64,000 bases of DNA, from assembly GCA_041392805.1 (NCBI GenBank), contig JAWKLJ010000002.1, forward strand, positions 1,565,001 to 1,629,000, in the 5' to 3' direction. Positions within the stretch are counted from its first letter, which is position 1. Every line of letters starts with the position of its first letter. The notes below the pieces were generated by a model. That model had not been told where the DNA came from. It searched no databases and saw only the letters and a program-made list of their open reading frames with translations. This DNA comes from Saprospiraceae bacterium (GTDB lineage: Bacteria > Bacteroidota > Bacteroidia > Chitinophagales > Saprospiraceae). The position numbers and the translations under genes were made by a program. Shown here piece by piece: positions 8,323-16,708 of the stretch.

Positions 8323-9348
8323 ATGGATAATCAACAATTAAAGCCCAAGTCATTTTGGCAACGTCCAGAAGGGGTGACGGGCATGATTTTTTTGGCAGCA
8401 GCCGTTATTGGCGGTGGGGTTTTATTAACCAGTGCATTGCCAGCGCTAATTGCATTGGCCCAAAACACGCTTTACCTGGCAGGTATGTTAGCTGTTTTAG
8501 GTGTCCTCGTTTACATGGTCCTGGACCCCAAAATGCGCAACCTGGTCTGGTACATGTACAAGAGTGTGATGCGCTGGATAACGGGCATTTTTGTGCAAAT
8601 TGATCCCATCGGTATCCTGAAATCCTATGTGGATGAACTCAAGAATAATCTTCGGAAGATGAATAAGCAAATCAGCCAATTGCGTGGCCAAATGCATAAG
8701 CTGAATGAGGTTATCCACAACAATAAGAAAGATATACAAGCCAATCTGAGCTTGGCTAGCAAGGCCAAGTCCAGCAATAAAGAGGCCATCATGATCCTCA
8801 AATCCCGCAAAGCGGGACGTTTGAAGGAATCAAATATTCGCCTGGAGGATTTGTATAAAAAAATGGAAATCTTGTACCGGGTCCTGACCAAGATGTACGA
8901 GAATTCGCAAATCCTCATGGAAGATATCAAAGACCAGGTGGAGGTGAAGGAACAGGAGCGCAAGGCGATTCATGCTAGTCACAACGCCATGAAGTCGGCT
9001 GCCAGTGTAATTTCTGGTGACCCTGACCAACGAGCTATGTTTGATATGGCCATGGAAGCGGTGACGGATGATGTAGCGCAGAAAGTGGGCGAGATGGAAC
9101 GATTTATGGAAATGTCCTCCAGTTTTATGGATTCAGTGGACCTCCAAAATGGTATTTTTGAAGAAGATGGCTTGAAAATGTTAGAAAAATGGGAAAAAGA
9201 AGGTGTTTCTCTGATCCTCGGAGAAGAAAAACAAAGTCTGCTGACCCAGGCCAATGACGACATGGATGTGCTTGATCTGGACTCCCCAGTCAAGGAGCCC
9301 ATTCGCCAGAGCGGCCACCGCAATCAATACGATAACTTTTTTGAATAA
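8323..9348 (+). CDS. Membrane-anchored, PspA-like coiled-coil protein
   Basis: This 341-residue protein has two N-terminal membrane helices (about residues 20-40 and 45-65). A cytoplasmic segment with FVQIDPIGILKSYVDELKNN comes next, then a very long helical region to about residue 250. The opening of that region and the regularly spaced basic and acidic heptads recall PspA/IM30 (ESCRT-III-like) helices 1-3. The similarity is by eye only. The C-terminal tail is acidic and disordered (DDMDVLDLDSPVKEP). The genes on both sides (31 bp upstream, 45 bp downstream) are cytoplasmic coiled-coil and periplasmic binding/OmpA proteins. A role linking inner membrane to cell wall or sensing membrane stress is inferred. 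Confidence 0.72.
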   Translation: MDNQQLKPKSFWQRPEGVTGMIFLAAAVIGGGVLLTSALPALIALAQNTLYLAGMLAVLGVLVYMVLDPKMRNLVWYMYKSVMRWITGIFVQIDPIGILKSYVDELKNNLRKMNKQISQLRGQMHKLNEVIHNNKKDIQANLSLASKAKSSNKEAIMILKSRKAGRLKESNIRLEDLYKKMEILYRVLTKMYENSQILMEDIKDQVEVKEQERKAIHASHNAMKSAASVISGDPDQRAMFDMAMEAVTDDVAQKVGEMERFMEMSSSFMDSVDLQNGIFEEDGLKMLEKWEKEGVSLILGEEKQSLLTQANDDMDVLDLDSPVKEPIRQSGHRNQYDNFFE

Positions 9349-9393
9349 CATAGCCTTTTACTAGGTTACCAAACCTACAACAAAACCAAGATC

Positions 9394-10953
9394 ATGGCAA
9401 AGAGACTCACAACCTTTTCTAAATTATTAATAGTTGTTATCGTTGTTGGCGCTGCTTTCTTTGGGTTTAATTACCTGCAAAAAAGTGGCATGCTCGACGG
9501 CGTTTCTAGTGATTCTAGCGATACCGGAACGAATAAAAAGGAAGAAACGAGTAAAAAATCAGCTTTTCGTGATGACGACGATATCATTAAAATCGGCATT
9601 GTTACCTGGGGCGGATATGCCGGTGGGCAATACTTCAACGAAGGCTTCAAGGCCAGCACAGAATCCCGGTTTTACCAGGATTATGGCCTCAAAGTAGAAT
9701 TTGTGTTGAATGACGATGTGGATGCCTCTTTGAATGCCTGGAAAAGTGGTGATATTGACCTGCACTGGTACACCATTGATGCCTTTCCAACGATTCTGGA
9801 AGGTTTAAAGGACTTTGACCCTGTCGTATTGTGGCAAGCGGATTGGTCCAGAGGTGGGGATGCAGTGGTCGTTCGACGTGGACTAAACAGCGTGGGTGAC
9901 CTGAAAGGGAAATCCATTGCGGTGGCAGAATTAACACCTTCTCATTCTTTTCTACTATGGTTACTGAATGCTGGCGGTCTTTCCATTAACGATGTGAATA
10001 TCAAACCACAGGCATCGGCTATTGATGCGGCGGCGGCTTTCAAAAGCCAGCAAGTAGATGCTGCTGTTGTTTGGAGTCCGGATGATGAACAATGTATCCG
10101 TGCAGTGGCAGGCGCAAAGGTCCTGGAAAGCACCCGTTCTGCTTCTAATATCATTGCTGACATATTTTTTGCGAAACGTGAATTTGTTGAACAAAATCGC
10201 GATAAGCTCCAAAAACTCTATCAAGGCTGGATGATCGGCGCGGCTGAAATCAACTCCAATCCACAGGCCAAGGCCAAAGCTGCTGATATTTTGGCAGAAG
10301 GTTTGGGTATTCCACGATCAGATGCCGAGGGGGCTATTAATAATGTTCGTTTGGTAACCCATGGTGATAACGTCAACTTCTTTGGCCTGAATCCAGAGTA
10401 TAAAGGCGTAACAGGAGAGGCCTTGTATGCCCGGATGACAAATGAATACCAGGCCTTGGGTTTTGCTAAGGACGCAGCCAACTGGCGACGGGTGGCTTAT
10501 GCTGGCGCCGTTCAGGGAACCAGCATTGGCGGAAATATCCATAATGCAGAAGGGGCAAAAGATTTTACAAAGGTAACGGCGGAAGAAGGAGCAGAAAAAG
10601 AAGCCATTGCTACCAAAGGCCTGAGTATCAGCTTCCGAACCGGAGAATATATCCTCGACGAAAATGCCAAATACATCATTGATAAAGAGTTTGTTGATAT
10701 CGCCAAAGCCTTTGGCAATGCCCGCATTCGCATTGAGGGTAATACCGATAATGTAGGCTCTGAAGCTTCTAATATTGCGCTTTCCAAGCGACGCGCCCAG
10801 TCGGTCGCCGATTACCTGGCTAAAGAACACGGCATGTCACCCAACCGCTTTATTGTCGTGGGTAATGGCCCGAATAACCCTGTAGCGGACAACAGCACAG
10901 CAGATGGTAAGGCCAAGAACCGACGCACAGACTTTGAGTTGATCCGGGAGTAA
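9394..10953 (+). CDS. Substrate-binding protein (NMT1/PhnD-like) fused to an OmpA peptidoglycan-binding domain
   Basis: The 519-residue protein has one N-terminal membrane helix (about residues 8-26), a Ser/Thr/Lys-rich linker, a type 2 periplasmic-binding fold and an OmpA domain. The binding fold (about 60-375) has strands such as IIKIGIVTWGGYAGGQYFNE, the DLKGKSIAVAELTPSHSFLL hinge and a WMIGAAEIN helix. The OmpA-C domain (about 405-519) has ISFRTGEYILDENAK and RIRIEGNTDNVGSEASN. Its NIALSKRRAQSVADYL segment and closing KAKNRRTDFEL carry the Asp and Arg that hold diaminopimelate in this family. No ABC permease is nearby, so it is likelier a ligand sensor tethered between inner membrane and peptidoglycan than a transporter part. 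It is the last gene of the three-gene cluster. Confidence 0.85.
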   Translation: MAKRLTTFSKLLIVVIVVGAAFFGFNYLQKSGMLDGVSSDSSDTGTNKKEETSKKSAFRDDDDIIKIGIVTWGGYAGGQYFNEGFKASTESRFYQDYGLKVEFVLNDDVDASLNAWKSGDIDLHWYTIDAFPTILEGLKDFDPVVLWQADWSRGGDAVVVRRGLNSVGDLKGKSIAVAELTPSHSFLLWLLNAGGLSINDVNIKPQASAIDAAAAFKSQQVDAAVVWSPDDEQCIRAVAGAKVLESTRSASNIIADIFFAKREFVEQNRDKLQKLYQGWMIGAAEINSNPQAKAKAADILAEGLGIPRSDAEGAINNVRLVTHGDNVNFFGLNPEYKGVTGEALYARMTNEYQALGFAKDAANWRRVAYAGAVQGTSIGGNIHNAEGAKDFTKVTAEEGAEKEAIATKGLSISFRTGEYILDENAKYIIDKEFVDIAKAFGNARIRIEGNTDNVGSEASNIALSKRRAQSVADYLAKEHGMSPNRFIVVGNGPNNPVADNSTADGKAKNRRTDFELIRE

Positions 10954-10987
10954 GAGCATGTTTAGTATGTTTGGACGTTGAGGTAGG

Positions 10988-11032
10988 GGAGTTATAGCGA
11001 TATAGGAGGTTTTTTCTTAGCGCTATAACTCC
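10988..11032. repeat. 12-bp perfect stem-loop in a repeat-derived gap
   Basis: GGAGTTATAGCG (10988-10999) and CGCTATAACTCC (11021-11032) are perfect complements with a 21-base loop containing a T-run. The flanks at 10953 (AGAGCATGTTT) and 11160 (GGTTTGGAGGTC, GGCAAAAAG) resemble pieces of the family C element at 26309-26526, so the gap 10954-11220 may be a decayed copy. It could also act as terminator for the upstream cluster. Confidence 0.5.
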
Positions 11033-11220
11033 TCGTAAGCTCACGTTTCGCACAAAATAGGATTTGTTCTTGAATAGGATTTAGTAGGGTCCTATGAATG
11101 ATAGGAGGCTGGTCAGTAGATAGATAAACCAGCGATATGCCCCTAACTTAGTGTTGGTTTGGAGGTCGGATTTGCTGGCAAAAAGCACCTCAAACCGGGA
11201 GGAATTAAAATTTAGCTGCT

Positions 11221-13119
11221 GTGAAAAAAGGGACCAGTTATTCTATATTATTACTACTCTTTCTTGGACAACTATCTTTTGCTCAGGAAAATGACTTCTA
11301 CGGGCTATCTCCTGATTCCGCATTGGTATGGTTATCCGATCATCATGTAGAAAATCCGCCTGACTTCCACGAACGGGCCTTGTATACTTTAGCGCAAGTC
11401 TATCAACTCCAGAACGATCAACTCAAGGGAGAAGCTCATCTTCAATTGATGCGCTGGCATGCCTATCATGTACCATTCACCATGGACTCCATATTCTATC
11501 ACGGTGAAAAAGCAATTTCACTGTTTAAGCTGACCGGAGATCAAGCCAACTTAGCCTTTACCTCTTCCAAGTTAGTGGTGAGTTATGAAGCTTTAAATGA
11601 TTTAAAACGAGCAGAAGAACTTGCCTTTGACGCGATCAGTATCTATGAAGAGTTGGGAGACTCAAAGGGCGTGGGACAATCTTATCGCAGATTAGCAGGC
11701 ATTTACGGCTCCCAGAAAGCACCTGAATTATCACTGAAATATGCTTTAAAAGCCCTGGCCCTTACCGAAAATACGGATGATCATTACAATACAGCTCTGG
11801 CCTGGCTGGTGCTCATTGAATCTTACCAGGAAATGGGGGAATTGGAGAAAGCTGTTCAGGCCGGTGAGAATTGCATAGCTGTCGTGAATAAGTTTGTTCC
11901 CGAAGAAGTATTCATTCTGGCCAGAGCCTATGCACGCCGCGCCAAAGTCTGGACGATCTTAAAAAATCATCAGCAAGCGATTGCGGACGCTTCGGAATCT
12001 TATGCCATCGTGGAGCGGCAGATCGGAGCAGCCCGACCATCCACCAAAAGCTTTCGCGAAGGTATCGGTGATGCTTATTACGTCCAGGGCGATTTCCAGG
12101 CGGCCGTTCCTCATTTCACAGCTGCTATTGATGGCTATGTGCAGCTTGGGCAAAACCATTCTCCTGCCATGCAGGAATTGTATAAGAAGACAGCAGATTG
12201 CTTTTATCAGCTTGGTGACCTGCAAGAGGCATACCTGAACCAACAACTGGCACACAACGTTTTTGACACATTGATGCAGGAAAAAATTGCTAACCTGGAA
12301 TCGGAAGCCCTTTTTAAATACGAGTCCGGTAAAAAAGACCAGGCTATTGCCGAACAGGCAACTGTTATTGAGCAGAATAGTAGAATCCAATGGTTGGGGA
12401 TCGGATTGATTGGTTTATTACTGCTTTTCCTGAGTACCCTATATTATTATTTCAACCGCAATAAGAAAATTACCTTGGCTTTATCCGTTAAGAATCGGGA
12501 AAATGAATTACTGCTTAAAGAAATCCATCACCGGGTAAAAAACAACCTGCAAACTATTTCCAGTCTGCTCAGTCTGCAATCAGAAAGCATCAGTGACAAA
12601 AGCGCACTGGATGCCGTGCAGGAGAGCAAAAACCGGGTGGCCTCCATGGCACTGATCCACCAAAAATTGTATCAGGGGGAAAACCTCGCCGCCATCGAAA
12701 TGCGTGACTATTTTGAAACCATTGGAAAAGCCATCATCGATAGTTTTGGAGAAAGGGCGAAAAACGTTTCCCTGGAAGTAGATATGTCAAAGATAGAATT
12801 GGATGTGGACACGGCGGTCCCCGTTGGCCTCATCACCAATGAACTGATCACGAATTCTATAAAACATGCGTTTCCTGATCAACAAAAAGGCCAGATCTTA
12901 ATTACCTTGACCCAGGATGAAAATGATTTGCTGCAATTGCAAATTGCAGACAATGGCCAAAACATGACCAACGGATCAGTCCTTAAAAAGGACAGCGGCT
13001 TTGGTACTTTGCTGGTTCAATTACTGACTACGCAACTGGGAGGGAAATTAGAAAAATCGACGGAAGCAGGAACCTCCATCATGATCCGGTTCCCCCGGCA
13101 GGAGAAGGCAGCCGCTTAA
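11221..13119 (+). CDS. Sensor histidine kinase with TPR sensor region (HisKA_2/HWE-like)
   Basis: The 632-residue protein starts at GTG with a signal peptide (SILLLLFLGQLSFAQ). A periplasmic region of TPR-like helix pairs follows (about residues 40-390), then one membrane helix (about 395-417, IQWLGIGLIGLLLLFLSTL). The kinase core comes last. The phospho-acceptor box is LLLKEIHHRVKNNLQTISSL with His near residue 436. The ATPase domain carries the N box LITNELITNSIKHAF and the G box SGFGTLLV. This type is common in Bacteroidota and pairs with LytTR regulators; the regulator gene follows after 12 bp. TPR sensors usually detect protein partners, so the input may be a surface or periplasmic protein. 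The DNA target is suggested by the LytTR sites found downstream. Confidence 0.9.
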   Translation: MKKGTSYSILLLLFLGQLSFAQENDFYGLSPDSALVWLSDHHVENPPDFHERALYTLAQVYQLQNDQLKGEAHLQLMRWHAYHVPFTMDSIFYHGEKAISLFKLTGDQANLAFTSSKLVVSYEALNDLKRAEELAFDAISIYEELGDSKGVGQSYRRLAGIYGSQKAPELSLKYALKALALTENTDDHYNTALAWLVLIESYQEMGELEKAVQAGENCIAVVNKFVPEEVFILARAYARRAKVWTILKNHQQAIADASESYAIVERQIGAARPSTKSFREGIGDAYYVQGDFQAAVPHFTAAIDGYVQLGQNHSPAMQELYKKTADCFYQLGDLQEAYLNQQLAHNVFDTLMQEKIANLESEALFKYESGKKDQAIAEQATVIEQNSRIQWLGIGLIGLLLLFLSTLYYYFNRNKKITLALSVKNRENELLLKEIHHRVKNNLQTISSLLSLQSESISDKSALDAVQESKNRVASMALIHQKLYQGENLAAIEMRDYFETIGKAIIDSFGERAKNVSLEVDMSKIELDVDTAVPVGLITNELITNSIKHAFPDQQKGQILITLTQDENDLLQLQIADNGQNMTNGSVLKKDSGFGTLLVQLLTTQLGGKLEKSTEAGTSIMIRFPRQEKAAA

Positions 13120-13131
13120 GTAAAAACGACT

Positions 13132-13884
13132 ATGGAAAAGACTACCGCCGCGAAAATTCTCATGGTAGAGGATGATATGATCATTGCCGCCGATATTTCT
13201 ATGCAACTAACCAAACTCGGGTATGAAGTCATTGGAATAAATACCCGCGGGGAAGACGCCATCAACACCATTGAACACAATCGGCCGGACCTGATCCTGA
13301 TGGATATCGTATTATCCGGAAAAATGAATGGGATAGAGGCCGCCCGGATCATTTTGGAAAAATTTCAGGTTCCGCTGATTTTTCTAACCTCCAACTCGGA
13401 TGACGCCACCTTTCAGCAAGCCCTTACCGCCAGGCCCTACGCTTTCATTTCGAAGCCTTTTCAGAAGTCCGACCTGGAACGCACTATCAAGCTGGCCCTG
13501 CAGCGGATCGCCGTGGAGCAGGAATCAGAACCCGTCAAAGAACGCACGGACCATGTATCTGCCATGGAGGACCGGCTATTTATCCGGCACAAAAATCAAA
13601 TGGTCAAGGTGTTACTTTCGGAAATTTTGTACGCTGAAGCCGACCGGAATTATTGTAAGGTCCATACCGAAGAACAATCTTATCTGCTGTCCGTCCCACT
13701 CCGGAATATTGAAGCACAATTACCCGCCGATCATTTCTTCCGGGTCCATCGTGCCTTCGTGGTCAACCTCACCAAGATTGACGCCATCAGTGAATATCAC
13801 GAATACCTGGCCATCCGATCCCATCAGGTCCCGATCTCCCGGAGATCGAAAGAGGAAGTGATCAAACGCTTGAAAATGATTTAA
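13132..13884 (+). CDS. LytTR-family response regulator
   Basis: The 250-residue product has an N-terminal receiver and a C-terminal LytTR DNA-binding domain. The receiver (about residues 8-122) has acidic pocket EDD at 13-15, phospho-acceptor Asp58 in LILMDIVL, switch Thr in IFLTSN and Lys in ISKPF. The LytTR domain (about 148-250) runs from RLFIRHKNQMVKVLLSEILY through the DRNYCKVHT and FFRVHRAFVVNL signatures. It belongs with the histidine kinase 12 bp upstream. LytTR proteins bind direct repeats of about 9 bp spaced 21-22 bp. Three such sites, close to ACCGTTCGG, occur in the next 2.5 kb, so this protein is the obvious candidate regulator of the island. Confidence 0.93.
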   Translation: MEKTTAAKILMVEDDMIIAADISMQLTKLGYEVIGINTRGEDAINTIEHNRPDLILMDIVLSGKMNGIEAARIILEKFQVPLIFLTSNSDDATFQQALTARPYAFISKPFQKSDLERTIKLALQRIAVEQESEPVKERTDHVSAMEDRLFIRHKNQMVKVLLSEILYAEADRNYCKVHTEEQSYLLSVPLRNIEAQLPADHFFRVHRAFVVNLTKIDAISEYHEYLAIRSHQVPISRRSKEEVIKRLKMI

Positions 13885-13934
13885 ACCTGTTCTTAGGCAA
13901 TATTGTCCAGGCGCTTACTTATCTACCTATCCTT

Positions 13935-14004
13935 ACCATTCGGACAGTGATTCCTACCGTCTGGAAGTTACCGTCGGCTCCTTTTCCTGTTCCTCTTACC
14001 TTGG
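13935..14004 (+). promoter_or_regulatory. LytTR-type direct repeats and -7 box upstream of the pseudo-receiver gene
   Basis: ACCATTCGG at 13935 and ACCGTCTGG at 13956 are direct repeats with 21-bp spacing. A further ACCGTCGGC lies at 13970. The box TACCTTGG starts at 13997, 41 bp after the proximal repeat, and the pseudo-receiver ATG is at 14027. No TTTG -33 box is visible, as expected of an activator-dependent promoter. Confidence 0.65.
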
Positions 14005-14026
14005 CTGTACATAATAACCAATCGCT

Positions 14027-14422
14027 ATGCAAAGGCAGCCGCCGCCCAAAATACTGATCCTGGAAAGTCAAATGATCATTGCCGCGGATATATCGCTACA
14101 ATTTTCAAAACTGGGCTATGACGTGATCGGGATCAATACCCGCGCGGAAGATGCCCTGAAAACCATTGCAACCAGTCGTCCGGATATGGTTTTAATCAAC
14201 CTCGAATGGCAGGCAGATGCAGCGGGGCTAGGGACCGCCCGGATCATTTTGGAAACCTTCCGGATCCCGGTCATTTTCCTGAGTGCCGGCACGGACAGGG
14301 AGCTGTTTAAAGGCATTATTGCCGCACGGCCTTATGCTTTTATCGCTAAACCATTTGAAAAAAAGGACTTGCAGAGAGGGGTGGAAACTGCGCTCAAGCG
14401 CATGGCCGCGGAAGGGCTATAG
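14027..14422 (+). CDS. Degenerate stand-alone receiver domain (pseudo-receiver)
   Basis: The 131-residue protein is clearly a paralogue of the receiver half of the LytTR regulator just upstream; the two align without gaps over most of their length (for example MIIAADIS and VIGINTRAEDA). The phosphorylation site is lost: Asp58 of the regulator is Asn58 here (MVLINLEW), and the acidic pocket EDD is ESQ. The switch residue is Ser (IFLSAG) and the conserved Lys remains (FIAKPF). It has no output domain. It therefore should not be phosphorylated in the usual way and may act as a binding decoy or modulator of the kinase/regulator pair. Its own promoter carries LytTR-type sites, suggesting feedback. 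Confidence 0.85.
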   Translation: MQRQPPPKILILESQMIIAADISLQFSKLGYDVIGINTRAEDALKTIATSRPDMVLINLEWQADAAGLGTARIILETFRIPVIFLSAGTDRELFKGIIAARPYAFIAKPFEKKDLQRGVETALKRMAAEGL

Positions 14423-14452
14423 TCCAGGTGCAGTCAACCTATTTAACCAGCT

Positions 14453-14543
14453 ACCGTCCGTTTTCTCTTTTTTACCGTTCGGACGACGATCCCCACCGTT
14501 CGGACAGTCGCGCTGAATAAGGTTTCATCCGTACCTACCTTTC
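14453..14543 (+). promoter_or_regulatory. Three LytTR-type direct repeats and -7 box upstream of the 14631 gene
   Basis: ACCGTCCGT at 14453, ACCGTTCGG at 14474 and ACCGTTCGG at 14495 are spaced exactly 21 bp apart, on one face of the helix. The box TACCTTTC begins at 14536, 41 bp after the last repeat. ACCGTTCGG fits the published AgrA/LytTR consensus (T/A)(A/C)(C/A)GTTN(A/G)(T/G). Confidence 0.75.
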
Positions 14544-14630
14544 AAGCATTATTTAACGATGATGAAACCAATACCTGGTAGGTAATCACGATCAACGAGA
14601 ATGCCTGGCCGGAACATAAACTCAATACAA

Positions 14631-16028
14631 ATGAAAAAGCATTTAATTACTACAACAATGTTTACTGACTCCTTCTATCAATGGAGCAATTTATCTTCAA
14701 AAGGGGCCAATTTTAAAATTGCAGCTATCCTTTGCAGTTTTTTTATCCTAATTATTCCAGACATTAATGGTCAGAACCTCATATCCAACCCTGGTGCTGA
14801 GTCTGATCCCACAAGTAATGGATGGACTATTGTTTCAGAAGGAACAAATTGTTTTGATAACGGTAATTGGAGGATTAATGGTGGCCTTAATGGGTTTCCG
14901 GTGGCTCAATCAGGTGATTATATTTTCTATCCTGGCTGTGGTGGTGCCAGGAATGGGACGCAATATGAAGTTTATCAGGATGTTGATGTTTCCTTTTTTG
15001 CGGCAACAATTGATGCAGGAAATCAAACTTTCAATTTTTCTGGTTACTCACAAGTCTTTGAACAAGAAACAAATGACGGTGCCCAGATAATTGTAGAATA
15101 CAGAAATCCTGGCGGAACTGTTTTGGATTACTATGATACCGGCGAAAATAACTTAGGCAGTGTATGGACCCTTTATACTGATACAAGAACAGCCCCAGTC
15201 GGTACAAGAGCCGTAAGAGTCAGATTAATTGCTTACTCAAGAGCCGGTACTTCCATCGACGGATACTTTGATGTTTTATCCCTCTGTACTGACGGCGACG
15301 GTTTATGTAATGAGGTAGACGATGACTACGACAACGACGGCATAAATGACTTAGGCGATAACTGCCCGCTCATTGCCAATGCCGATCAGTTAGATAGTGA
15401 TACAGACGGGGCTGGAGACGCCTGTGATGCATCGTTTAGCGTTTGTATCGCCATTACATCGCTCGAAACTGCAGTGGAAGCACTGCCCACCACTTCTGAT
15501 GGCACTAAAGCCTTCCTGCTAAACAAACTGAATATTGCCAGAGATAAATTCGCCACTGGCAATAACAATGCAGCCACTGGTAACCTGGGAGCCTTCATCA
15601 ACAAAGTGAATGCTAAATCACCGGATGAAATTTCTCAGGAAGATGCCGATGCGCTTATTGCCGCTGCCAATGCGATTATCAACGGTATCAACAGTGGTCA
15701 AAATGACTGTGATGGTAGTGTTCAAAGCCTTATTAGCCCCGGCAACAGTGGCAACCTTGCATATGATGTAGTTAAACCCCTCAGTTTGGAAGTCTACCCA
15801 AACCCAGCCAGAGATAGGGTAAATATTCGCTTTGCTGCTATAGACGCCAAAACGCAGGTGGTTATTTACAACCTCCATGGGAAGCAAGTCTGGATGCAGG
15901 AAACCGAACCCTACCAGGAGGTATTGGATGTGGACTTGTCAGCAAGTCAATTCGAAACAGGTTTCTATACCATCCGTGTTTCGAATGAGCATGGAACGGA
16001 GGCGATAAGAATAGTTATTAATAAATAA
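14631..16028 (+). CDS. T9SS type A secreted protein with Ca-binding repeats
   Basis: About 465 residues. I prefer ATG 14631 (MKKHLITTTMF) over 14601. A long signal region with a hydrophobic core (IAAILCSFFILIIPDINGQ) leads into a beta-sandwich of carbohydrate-binding type (about residues 50-215, NLISNPGAESDP onward). A thrombospondin-3-like Ca-binding stretch follows (DGDGLCNEVDDDYDNDGIND). Then comes a helical FIVAR-like domain (about 275-370). The C-terminal sorting domain (about 390-465) has LEVYPNPARDRVNIRF and ends in a short basic strand. It is therefore exported through the outer membrane by T9SS and probably surface-attached. The promoter upstream has three LytTR-type sites, so it is a likely target of the adjacent two-component system. 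Confidence 0.85.
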   Translation: MKKHLITTTMFTDSFYQWSNLSSKGANFKIAAILCSFFILIIPDINGQNLISNPGAESDPTSNGWTIVSEGTNCFDNGNWRINGGLNGFPVAQSGDYIFYPGCGGARNGTQYEVYQDVDVSFFAATIDAGNQTFNFSGYSQVFEQETNDGAQIIVEYRNPGGTVLDYYDTGENNLGSVWTLYTDTRTAPVGTRAVRVRLIAYSRAGTSIDGYFDVLSLCTDGDGLCNEVDDDYDNDGINDLGDNCPLIANADQLDSDTDGAGDACDASFSVCIAITSLETAVEALPTTSDGTKAFLLNKLNIARDKFATGNNNAATGNLGAFINKVNAKSPDEISQEDADALIAAANAIINGINSGQNDCDGSVQSLISPGNSGNLAYDVVKPLSLEVYPNPARDRVNIRFAAIDAKTQVVIYNLHGKQVWMQETEPYQEVLDVDLSASQFETGFYTIRVSNEHGTEAIRIVINK

Positions 16029-16050
16029 GCAATAAGTAAAATCTCTAAGA

Positions 16051-16290
16051 AACATGAGTCATCCCAAATTCTATAACAATGCTTACGGGACCTCAATAGA
16101 GGTCAGACATTCGTAGAACTTGGTCGAATTATAGGTTTCCGACCTCAGCGAGGTCGCAGATTAATCCTATTCAGCCCTAAATGGTGCGACCTCGCTGAGG
16201 TCGATGTGAATATTTCACCCGTTTTCAACGAATATTTGACCTCGCTGAGGTCATTAGAGCCGCCAACAAAAATTCGGGATGACTCATGTT
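16051..16290. repeat. MITE-like element, family E, with 20-bp terminal inverted repeats
   Basis: The left end AACATGAGTCATCCCAAATT (16051-16070) matches the reverse complement of the right end (16271-16290) with one mismatch. The interior contains several GACCTCGCTGAGGTC-type palindromes. There is no ORF. The same terminus is found at 22922-22941 beside a transposase remnant, which suggests the source of mobility. The element lies between the 14631 gene and the LytTR site at 16319. Confidence 0.8.
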
Positions 16291-16318
16291 AATGTAAGGG
16301 ATCCATTTTTACTTTTTT

Positions 16319-16367
16319 ACCGTTCGGACAATCGCTCTGAAAAAACTTTCACCTGCTCCTACCTTGT
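16319..16367 (+). promoter_or_regulatory. LytTR-type site and -7 box upstream of the 16709 gene
   Basis: ACCGTTCGG at 16319 is followed 41 bp later by TACCTTGT at 16360. The whole block to about 16385 is similar to 14495-14560, sharing AAGCATTATTTAA just downstream. A partner repeat 21 bp upstream is not visible; family E ends at 16290, eight bases before that position. Confidence 0.6.
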
Positions 16368-16444
16368 AAGCATTATTTAAAGGTCAATAAAACACAAGAC
16401 TATAAAAAGGATATTATTACCGATAGTTGAGATTTTATTACTCA

Positions 16445-16561
16445 GTGACCAATCCTTATGAGATTATTGAAATCGCCATGCTCCATGTGGGCATTGACCC
16501 AGGCCTGATCGACGATACGGATCTTAAGTATTTAACAAACCTCCTGCGTATCGCTAAATAA
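16445..16561 (+). CDS. Possible 38-residue leader peptide or small protein
   Basis: A GTG-initiated frame reads VTNPYEIIEIAMLHVGIDPG, then 18 more residues ending LLRIAK, in an ordinary amino-acid composition. It lies between the LytTR promoter at 16360 and the hairpin leader of the 16709 gene. There is no clear ribosome binding site and no family is recognised. It may be a genuine small protein, a leader peptide, or a remnant of a larger gene. Confidence 0.3.
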   Translation: MTNPYEIIEIAMLHVGIDPGLIDDTDLKYLTNLLRIAK

Positions 16562-16575
16562 AAAGTATGGCTTTT

Positions 16576-16685
16576 GGTAGCCAATCCCGATTTCTCTTGA
16601 AGCAAATTCGGGACAAGTTATCGGGATTGGTTACCTCCCTGTTGCCTGACCACGGCCTTAGGGCATTGGCTGGCAACGGTTTTTT
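16576..16685 (+). promoter_or_regulatory. Two-hairpin leader ending in a U-tract, upstream of 16709
   Basis: Hairpin 1 pairs GGTAGCCAATCCCGAT (16576-16591) with ATCGGGATTGGTTACC (16620-16635), 16 bp with one G-U. Hairpin 2 pairs GTTGCC (16641) with GGCAAC (16672), with inner CCA/TGG and GCC/GGC helices, and is followed by TTTTTT at 16680-16685. The U-tract ends 23 bases before the ATG. It resembles an intrinsic terminator placed as an attenuator. A diverged copy sits at 19443-19525. Confidence 0.6.
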
Positions 16686-16708
16686 CAAACATAAAAAACA
16701 CTATAACT

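Noticed and set aside
14453..14503. 21-bp-spaced repeats considered as iterons or CRISPR
   Set aside because: Only three short units exist, each promoter has the same 41-bp distance to a -7 box, and the gene context supports LytTR operators.
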